Shown one piece after another: positions 57,885 through 64,000 of a DNA stretch of 64,000 bases. This stretch comes from Alcanivoracaceae bacterium (GTDB taxonomy: Bacteria > Pseudomonadota > Gammaproteobacteria > Pseudomonadales > Alcanivoracaceae). Under the pieces are notes generated by a model that was not told the DNA's origin, did no database searches, and saw only the letters and a list, made by a program, of their open reading frames with translations. Numbering within the stretch: position 1 is the first letter of the stretch; every line of letters begins with the position of its first letter. Location of the stretch: positions 1-64,000 of the forward strand of contig JARGOL010000012.1 of NCBI GenBank assembly GCA_029212745.1, in the 5' to 3' direction. The position numbers were made by a program, and so were the translations under genes.

Positions 57885-59036
57885 ATGACTCTCCCCGGCA
57901 AGTACCTGCAGCTGTTCCTGGCCACCTGGCGTCCACGCCCAGGCAGTGCCTACGGTGTTACTGATTGTCGCCGGTTTCTGGTCATGTTGCTGTTCTGGCC
58001 AGTGTTCCTGTCGCTGGTGCTGGTCAACAGTACCTGCCTGTTGCTGGACCACCTTTTCTTTCCGCGTTTTCGGCGCGTGCCGGTGATTGAGCCCGTTTTC
58101 GTGGTGGGCGTGCCGCGCTCGGGGACCACCTTCATGCATCGCCTGCTGGCACTGGATGACGGGCGTTTCACCACCACGGCCCTGTGGGAGTTGCTGTTTG
58201 CACCGTCGATCCTGCAGCGGCGCTTGTGGATGGCGCTGGCCCGGGTCGATGGCATGCTGGGTGGCCCCTGCCGCCGCCTGTTGCTGTGGCTGGAACGACG
58301 CATGCTGGGCAGGCTGGATGATGTGCACAGGACCGGTCTGCTGGCCCCGGAGGAAGACTACCTGGCACTGGCACCGGTGCTTGGTTGTTTCCTGCTGATC
58401 CTGCCATTTGGTGATCCCTCCCTGTGGCGGCTTGCCTACTTTGACCAGCAGCTGTCGGCAGCCGAGCAGGAGCGCATACTGGGCTACTACTCCCGCCTGG
58501 TTCAGCGCCACCTGTATGTGCACGGCCAGCACAAGACGTTCCTTTCCAAGAACCCTTCCTTTACCCCGATGATGGACGGTTTGCGACGCCACTTTCCGGA
58601 TGCACGTTTGATTGGCTGTGTGCGTAATCCGGCGCGCTCGGTGCCATCGCAGATCAGTGCCATCCTGGTGGGGGCGCGATTGTTTTCGACACGGGTGGAC
58701 AGCGACTGGTGGCGGGAGGGTTTGTCAGAAATGCTGCGCTATTACTACCGCCGCTTGCTTGCCGACTTGCCGGCGATGGCGCCACATCAGGCCAGGCTGG
58801 TGCCGCTGGAAAGCATTGCTGACTGCCCGCTGGAGGGTATCCAGGCGCTTTACCGGCAGTTCGGCTTGTTGATGCATCGCGACTACCGTGCCCGGCTGGT
58901 GATCGAGAACGAAAAGGCGCGCGCCTATCGAAGTGGTCATGGCTACAGCAGCAAGTCACTGGGTGTCTGCGAGGCGCATCTGGCGCAACGTTTCGACTTT
59001 GTTTTCGACGCCCTGTCCTATCCTCGCCCCGGCTGA
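57885..59036 (+). CDS. Sulfotransferase-family protein
   Basis: 383 residues. One N-terminal hydrophobic stretch (about 32-58) may anchor it. The 5'-phosphosulfate loop GVPRSGTTFMHRLL (75-88) and the 3'-phosphate motif CVRNPARSVPS (near 247) bind PAPS; both are intact. It would put sulfate on a lipid or glycan hydroxyl. The glycosyltransferase and polysaccharide deacetylase-like genes follow on the same strand, 88 bases on and then overlapping, suggesting a sulfated glycoconjugate (inference). Confidence 0.85.
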   Translation: MTLPGKYLQLFLATWRPRPGSAYGVTDCRRFLVMLLFWPVFLSLVLVNSTCLLLDHLFFPRFRRVPVIEPVFVVGVPRSGTTFMHRLLALDDGRFTTTALWELLFAPSILQRRLWMALARVDGMLGGPCRRLLLWLERRMLGRLDDVHRTGLLAPEEDYLALAPVLGCFLLILPFGDPSLWRLAYFDQQLSAAEQERILGYYSRLVQRHLYVHGQHKTFLSKNPSFTPMMDGLRRHFPDARLIGCVRNPARSVPSQISAILVGARLFSTRVDSDWWREGLSEMLRYYYRRLLADLPAMAPHQARLVPLESIADCPLEGIQALYRQFGLLMHRDYRARLVIENEKARAYRSGHGYSSKSLGVCEAHLAQRFDFVFDALSYPRPG

Positions 59037-59124
59037 AACATTCTCTTGCAAAGACAGTCCGCACACGTCCCTTGATGCCGGTCATGGTCATAAATCCGAC
59101 ATGGTCGCTACCCATACTGGTGCC

Positions 59125-60288
59125 ATGAATAACAAAACGCTCAACGTACTGTTTGTCATGGATGCGTTATCGCAGCGCAACGGTGTCGGCTCCTACTACC
59201 ACGACCTTGTGGCCCAGTTGTCCGAGCGGGTCGACAGGGTGGAATTGGTGGCGCCGTCGCTGCAGTCTCCGCACCCGTGCCAGGGTATTGCCCTGCCCAT
59301 GCCCGGTGATGATACCCAGCAGCTTTACCTGCCCAGATTGCGGCAGCTCACTCATGCCATTCGTGAACAACGGCCCGATGTCATGGTGGTGCCCGGACCG
59401 GGTGTGTTCTCCATCGTTGCGCAATGGATCGCCCGCCGCGAGGGTATTCCGGTATGTGTCATTCACCAGACCGATTACGACCGGCTGGCGGGCCTTTATT
59501 ACGGCGGGTGGCGTGGCCGGTTTTTTGCCGTGCTGATGCGGGCCCTGACCCGGATGATGTTCAGGCAGGCGTCGGCCGTGGCAACGATCAGTGAGATGTT
59601 GCGCGACCAGATGCGTCGGCTGGGGGCGGCGGGCGCGCGCGTACTGGCGACTCCGTTGGCCCGACAGTTTGTGCAGACGCCCCGGCCTGCCCGCTTTGAT
59701 CATCTTGAACGGCTGCTGTTCGTGGGCAGGTTGGCGCCGGAAAAGAACCTGCCCGCGGTGCTGGACCTGGCCAGGGCCCGGCCGGATATCGAGGTGGCTA
59801 TCGCAGGGGATGGCCCCCTGCGGGCCTGTGTCGAGGAAGCGGCCCGAGAGCTGGCAAACCTGCGTTTCCACGGTTGGTGTGACCGTGACCGTGTCCGTGA
59901 CCTGATGGACGACAGCCAGGTGTTGCTGTTGCCTTCGCGGGTAGAGGCATTTGGCACAGTAGCCCTGGAGGCGATGGCGCGAGGCCGCCTGGTGCTGACA
60001 GCGCCAGGCTGTGGCATCAATGCCTGGCCGGGCATGACCAGCGCTATCTGGCCGCAGCGCGAAGGCGAGTCCCTTGCTGGCTGCCTGGCGCGTCTGGAGC
60101 AGCTGTCGCCGGCGCAGCGGTTGCTGCGCGCCAACCGGGGTCGCCAGCTGGCCTTGGCAGTGAACGAGCAGGCCATGCAGCAATGGCTGCAGCTGCTCCA
60201 GTATGCGACGTCCCGCCGTTCCACCCTGCCGACACCGATGTCTGCGGTCTACGCGCTTCTGCGTCGCATGGCGGATCAGCGCGCATGA
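59125..60288 (+). CDS. Glycosyltransferase, GT4-like (GT-B fold)
   Basis: 387 residues from ATG 59125; ATG 59101 is an alternative and neither has a strong ribosome site. N-terminal acceptor domain starts LNVLFVMDALSQRNGVGSYY; the donor domain has LLFVGRLAPEKNL, AIAGDGPL and the E-x7-E motif EAFGTVALE. A retaining GT-B enzyme by family. Sugar and acceptor unknown. The stop overlaps the start of the next gene (ATGA). Confidence 0.87.
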   Translation: MNNKTLNVLFVMDALSQRNGVGSYYHDLVAQLSERVDRVELVAPSLQSPHPCQGIALPMPGDDTQQLYLPRLRQLTHAIREQRPDVMVVPGPGVFSIVAQWIARREGIPVCVIHQTDYDRLAGLYYGGWRGRFFAVLMRALTRMMFRQASAVATISEMLRDQMRRLGAAGARVLATPLARQFVQTPRPARFDHLERLLFVGRLAPEKNLPAVLDLARARPDIEVAIAGDGPLRACVEEAARELANLRFHGWCDRDRVRDLMDDSQVLLLPSRVEAFGTVALEAMARGRLVLTAPGCGINAWPGMTSAIWPQREGESLAGCLARLEQLSPAQRLLRANRGRQLALAVNEQAMQQWLQLLQYATSRRSTLPTPMSAVYALLRRMADQRA

Positions 60289-61019
60289 TGGTTCGGGCCA
60301 TGGTGACCCTGCATGACGTCATGCCGGAAAGCCGATACGCGGTGGAGGGGCTGCTGTCCTTTCTTCGCGAGCACGTACCGCATCTCGAGCCAGCGGATAT
60401 CACCTTGCTGGTTGTGCCCGGACGGGACTGGTCGTCTGCGGATCTGGCCTGGCTGCGCGAACTGGTGGCACAGGGGCATCCGCTGGCCGGGCATGGCTGG
60501 AGCCACCGGGCAAAACCGCCGGCGACGGTGTTTCATTGGCTGCACAGCCTGCTTTTGTCCAGGGACGTTGCTGAACACCTGTCACGCTCTTCGTCATCCT
60601 GTTTCCAGCGGGTGCAGCGGTGTCACGACTGGTTTGCCGAGCACGGTTTGCCGGTGCCGGCGATCTATGTGCCGCCTGCCTGGGCCCTTGGCAAGTTGGG
60701 GCCGCGTCACCGCGCTGCGCTTCCGTTCCGGTATTTCGAGGACCTGTTCGGGATACACGACAGCCAGCAAGCACGCTATTACCGTTTGCCCCTGGTGGGC
60801 TTTGAGGCGGATACGCCCTGGCGCGCCGGTGTCCTGCGCCTGCTGAATGCCTGGAGTCTGTTTCGCGCACGGCGAACCGACAGGGCCTTGCGGGTCGCGT
60901 TACACCCCAATGACAGCAGTTACCTGCTGGCCGTGGATATCGCCCGCTACCTCGGGGCTGTGCAGTGCTTCGCCGGTGTGGGGGACATTCACCCGGGCGG
61001 GCCCGAAATGGCCCGCTGA
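60285..61019 (+). CDS. Polysaccharide deacetylase-like protein (DUF2334-type)
   Basis: 244 residues from ATG 60285, overlapping the glycosyltransferase stop by four bases. TLHDVMPE near the N-terminus supplies the metal Asp11, GHGWSHR supplies His70 and His74, and VALHPND is the C-terminal motif; the same layout is seen in DUF2334 deacetylases. It would trim N-acetyl groups from a glycan. Translationally coupled to the glycosyltransferase, so probably acts on the same product. Confidence 0.8.
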   Translation: MMVRAMVTLHDVMPESRYAVEGLLSFLREHVPHLEPADITLLVVPGRDWSSADLAWLRELVAQGHPLAGHGWSHRAKPPATVFHWLHSLLLSRDVAEHLSRSSSSCFQRVQRCHDWFAEHGLPVPAIYVPPAWALGKLGPRHRAALPFRYFEDLFGIHDSQQARYYRLPLVGFEADTPWRAGVLRLLNAWSLFRARRTDRALRVALHPNDSSYLLAVDIARYLGAVQCFAGVGDIHPGGPEMAR

Positions 61020-61033
61020 GCCGGGGGTGGGTA

Positions 61034-61606
61034 TCACGGACGCGCCAGGAACTCGTGCAGGGCCGGGTCAGCCAGCAGCTTGTCCAGCGCCCGCTCCAGC
61101 ACTTCATTGATCATGCGCTCGTTCTGTCGTGCTGTCGGTGTCAGTGGCTGGTTGAAGTCGCTGCTGGTGCGGTACACGCCGGTGTAGGTATCACCATCGG
61201 TATTGCTGGCAACGGCTTTCAGGCGGGCATTGACGCGCACCTCGTTGATCACGTGGCCCGCCTCCGGAATGTACTCCAGCGTGGTGATGCGCACTTCCAG
61301 CTTGCGGCTGTCGTCGCCGGGGTTGAATGCGTTGTAGCCGCGCGACTGCAGGGCCTTCTTGAGGACCTCGGTGACCGCCTGCGGGACGTCATTGGCCGGG
61401 CGGATCAGGGATGTTTCGCTGTACACACCACCGCGGGTGCCGAACTGCGTGTGCTCACGCTGGTCGACGACGCGCACGGCAACCGGCTGGTTGTTGCCCA
61501 TGTTTTCACTGGATGGGGCCGGTGACGGCGCAATCTCAATCACCTGTGGGCTCAGGCCGCAGCCCGTGAGGATCAGTGCCAGCAGTGCGGGGACCAGGTT
61601 TCGCAT
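61034..61606 (-). CDS. YajG-family lipoprotein
   Basis: 190 residues from ATG 61606, with AGGAG seven bases upstream. A short signal peptide ends in the lipobox LILTGC (Cys16 lipidated). The rest has the YajG-type fold (VAVRVVDQREHTQFGTRGG, VLERALDKLLADP). Outer-membrane or periplasmic; function unknown. It follows ispB on the same strand with a 55-base gap. Confidence 0.8.
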   Translation of the reverse strand: MRNLVPALLALILTGCGLSPQVIEIAPSPAPSSENMGNNQPVAVRVVDQREHTQFGTRGGVYSETSLIRPANDVPQAVTEVLKKALQSRGYNAFNPGDDSRKLEVRITTLEYIPEAGHVINEVRVNARLKAVASNTDGDTYTGVYRTSSDFNQPLTPTARQNERMINEVLERALDKLLADPALHEFLARP

Positions 61607-61661
61607 GGGGTGCTCCTGCCGAAATACTCGGCCTGTTGAGTGTCGGGTTGTGCGCTGTGGT

Positions 61662-62636
61662 TCAGAAATGCCGGTCCACGGCATCCCGGGCCAGTTGCTC
61701 CAGGCTGTCACGGTACCCGGACGTCGCCACCGGGGCGAGTGCCTCATGGGCCAGCCGGGTCTGTTCACGGGCCTTTTCCATGGTGTACTCCAGGCCGCCG
61801 GACTGCTGGACGATATCGACAATGTCCTGCAGGTGTTCCAGTCCGCCGTGGCGAATGGCGTCGCGAATCAGCGCCGCCTGTGCCGCTGAGCCCTCGCGCA
61901 TGGCGTGGATCAGGGGCAGGGTGGGTTTGCCCTCGGCCAGGTCGTCACCGACGTTCTTGCCCAGCTCATCGGCATCGCCGACGTAATCCAGCACATCATC
62001 CACCAGCTGGAAGGCAATACCCAGGTGGCGGCCATAGCTGGCCAGGCCCTGGCGGATGGCCGGGTCACCGGCGCCGGCACCGAGCACGGCGCCGGTTTCG
62101 GCGGCGGACTCGAACATCTTGGCGGTCTTGTGATGAATCACGCGCATGTAACGTTCTTCCGTGGTTTCCGGGTCGCGGCAGTTGATCAGCTGCAGCACCT
62201 CGCCCTCGGAAATGACGTTGGTGCTCTGCGCCAGAATCTCCATCAAGCGCTGGTCGCCCACCTCTACCACCAGCTGGAAAGCCCGCGAGATAAGGAAATC
62301 GCCCACCAGCACGCTGGCGGAGTTGCCATAGACCGCGTTCACCGTGGGTCGGCCGCGGCGCAGGGCGGACTCATCCACGACATCGTCGTGCAGCAGGGTG
62401 GCGGTGTGAAGGAACTCGATCACGGCGGCAATATTGACGTGCAGGTCGCCCTCATAACCGCAGGCCCGGGCGCTGAGTATCGACACCAGCGGGCGCAGCC
62501 GCTTGCCGCCAGAGCTGACGATATAGTCGCCCACCTCCCGGATCAGCGGGACATTGGAGTCCAGGTGCCGGTTGATGAACTGGTTGACCGCGTCAAAGTC
62601 ATCGGCGACAACGGCGTAGATTGATTCGAAATCCAT
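61662..62636 (-). CDS. ispB: Octaprenyl diphosphate synthase
   Basis: 324 residues. The first aspartate-rich motif LLHDDVVDES (about 84-93) and second QLVDDVLDY (about 211-219), with GGKRLRP near the start, define a trans long-chain prenyl synthase. It makes the ubiquinone side chain; octaprenyl versus nonaprenyl cannot be read reliably. Divergent from rplU, the usual gammaproteobacterial arrangement. Confidence 0.94.
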   Translation of the reverse strand: MDFESIYAVVADDFDAVNQFINRHLDSNVPLIREVGDYIVSSGGKRLRPLVSILSARACGYEGDLHVNIAAVIEFLHTATLLHDDVVDESALRRGRPTVNAVYGNSASVLVGDFLISRAFQLVVEVGDQRLMEILAQSTNVISEGEVLQLINCRDPETTEERYMRVIHHKTAKMFESAAETGAVLGAGAGDPAIRQGLASYGRHLGIAFQLVDDVLDYVGDADELGKNVGDDLAEGKPTLPLIHAMREGSAAQAALIRDAIRHGGLEHLQDIVDIVQQSGGLEYTMEKAREQTRLAHEALAPVATSGYRDSLEQLARDAVDRHF

Positions 62637-62776
62637 GGAGGCGTCCAGCGCAGGTTCGCGGCAATGCTAACAGCGGCGTGCCGGCAGTCAAGAAACTCGC
62701 GCAAGCCTGCCATGGCGGGCGTCAGGGAGGCATCAACAGGGGCCCCGAAAGCGCTTGCCGTTATTCGAGCCATCTC

Positions 62777-62805
62777 TTGTCCCGGCCGCCGAAATCGCCT
62801 AGAAT
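62777..62805 (+). promoter_or_regulatory. Promoter of rplU-rpmA
   Basis: TTGTCC (62777-62782), 17-base spacer, TAGAAT (62800-62805), then TCGCGCCCC. A 96-base leader follows to rplU. Confidence 0.72.
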
Positions 62806-62901
62806 TCGCGCCCCTGACCGTCGCCGTGGCCCGCAAGAGCCGGAATCCGGGTGTTTCCCCGTTCCCGCCGCCACAGGGGGCTCCATTTGAGGAAAGAAGG
62901 T

Positions 62902-63213
62902 ATGTACGCAGTTATCAAGACCGGTGGCAAGCAGTATCGCGTGGAAGAGGGTGATCTGCTCAAGGTCGAGAAGATCGAGAAAGGCACCGGTGAAAGCATC
63001 GAATTTGACCAGGTATTGCTGGTCGCGGATGGTGACAAGGTTTCCGTGGGCCAGCCGCTGCTGGACGGCGCCAAGGTCACTGCCGAGGTGGTCGAGCAGG
63101 GCCGCCACAAGAAGATCAAGATCGTCAAGTTCCGTCGCCGCAAGCACAGCCGCAAGCAGCAGGGACATCGTCAGTGGTTTACCGCTGTAAAGATCACCGG
63201 CATCAAGGCCTGA
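62902..63213 (+). CDS. rplU: 50S ribosomal protein L21
   Basis: 103 residues from ATG 62902 ([20 protein letters not shown]), standard L21; an earlier in-frame start at 62851 adds 17 non-family residues. GAGGAAAGAAGG lies before the ATG. It binds 23S domain V with L20. Confidence 0.96.
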   Translation: MYAVIKTGGKQYRVEEGDLLKVEKIEKGTGESIEFDQVLLVADGDKVSVGQPLLDGAKVTAEVVEQGRHKKIKIVKFRRRKHSRKQQGHRQWFTAVKITGIKA

Positions 63214-63238
63214 GACGGTAACGAGAGAGGATTGAGCA

Positions 63239-63499
63239 ATGGCACATAAAAAAGCTGCGGGCAGTACCCGTAACGGTCGCGATTCAGAAAGTAAACGCCT
63301 TGGCGTCAAGCGCTTCGGTGGCCAGCTGGTGAAAGCCGGTGAAATCATCGTGCGCCAGCGTGGCACCCGCTTCCATTCCGGTGTGAACACCGGTCTTGGC
63401 CGTGACCACACCATCTTCGCCACTGCCGAGGGCCGGGTGAAGTTCGAGGTCAAGGGTCCGCACAGCCGCAAGTTCGTCACCATCGAGCCGGTTGCCTGA
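63239..63499 (+). CDS. rpmA: 50S ribosomal protein L27
   Basis: 86 residues, [20 protein letters not shown]. The N-terminal arm reaches the peptidyl transferase centre. No Firmicutes-type cleavable extension. Followed by a terminator. Confidence 0.96.
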   Translation: MAHKKAAGSTRNGRDSESKRLGVKRFGGQLVKAGEIIVRQRGTRFHSGVNTGLGRDHTIFATAEGRVKFEVKGPHSRKFVTIEPVA

Positions 63500-63520
63500 T
63501 CCGTTCCGGATCGGACCAAA

Positions 63521-63550
63521 GCCCCGCTGGCTCGGCCGCGGGGCTTTTTT
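63521..63550 (+). terminator. Terminator after rpmA
   Basis: GCCCCGC (63521-63527) and GCGGGGC (63538-63544) arms with a 10-base loop, then six T. Confidence 0.85.
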
Positions 63551-63611
63551 GTTGGCAGTGCCCCCTGCCAGCGCCATTATCGGGGCAGGGCCTTCGGGTC
63601 CCGGCCATTGA

Positions 63612-64000
<389 letters not shown>

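Overview
The window is a 64 kb chromosomal segment of a GC-rich gammaproteobacterium. Ribosomal gene order, a gspN-gspC-gspD type II secretion cluster, a Marinobacter-type fatty acyl-CoA reductase, a GMC oxidoreductase and a phasin-like protein suggest a marine lipid/alkane-metabolising lineage near Alcanivorax or Marinobacter. That placement is inference from gene content; no 16S rRNA gene is present.

Bases 1-16.4 kb are translation core. The window opens on the last codons of EF-Tu. An EF-G gene of the EF-G2 type follows on the opposite strand, and then the S10, spc and alpha operons run uninterrupted on the + strand (rpsJ to rplQ, including secY, the 38-codon rpmJ and rpoA). Promoters are visible before rpsJ and before rpsM. 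A bidirectional terminator separates rplQ from uvrA.

Bases 16.4-29.6 kb hold uvrA with a LexA-type SOS box, a CsgD/VpsT-like LuxR regulator, a YajR-like MFS transporter, ssb, gspN-gspC-gspD, a double-FHA membrane-anchored protein, a TPR-like lipoprotein and a class III nucleotide cyclase.

Bases 29.7-37.7 kb form a fatty alcohol/aldehyde module. It contains a CrtC/AttH-like protein, a small unknown protein, a GMC oxidoreductase, a stand-alone SDR and a 669-residue two-domain fatty acyl-CoA reductase. The SDR is closely related to the C-terminal half of that reductase. A FabR/DesT-like TetR regulator is divergent from the reductase, and two near-identical palindromes sit on the two divergent promoters.

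Bases 37.3-50.9 kb are accessory metabolism and signalling: nitroreductase, dienelactone hydrolase-like protein, monooxygenase-fold protein, HAD hydrolase, a MoxR/VWA pair, a hybrid 7TM histidine kinase, a molybdopterin oxidoreductase, an ABC1/UbiB kinase, a phasin-like protein and several small unknowns.

Bases 51-61 kb hold lipid and surface genes: an HSDL2-like SDR, a PF10118 protein divergent from an AraC regulator, a 2,4-dienoyl-CoA reductase/HIT/CPXCG/enoyl-CoA hydratase run, a TetR-desaturase pair, and a sulfotransferase-glycosyltransferase-deacetylase run. The window closes with a YajG-like lipoprotein, ispB and the conserved rplU-rpmA-obgE block, cut by the right edge.

No tRNA, rRNA, insertion sequence, prophage or CRISPR array was seen. 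The most interesting parts are the acyl reductase/SDR duplication with its paired operators, the GMC-linked unknown genes, and the sulfotransferase run.
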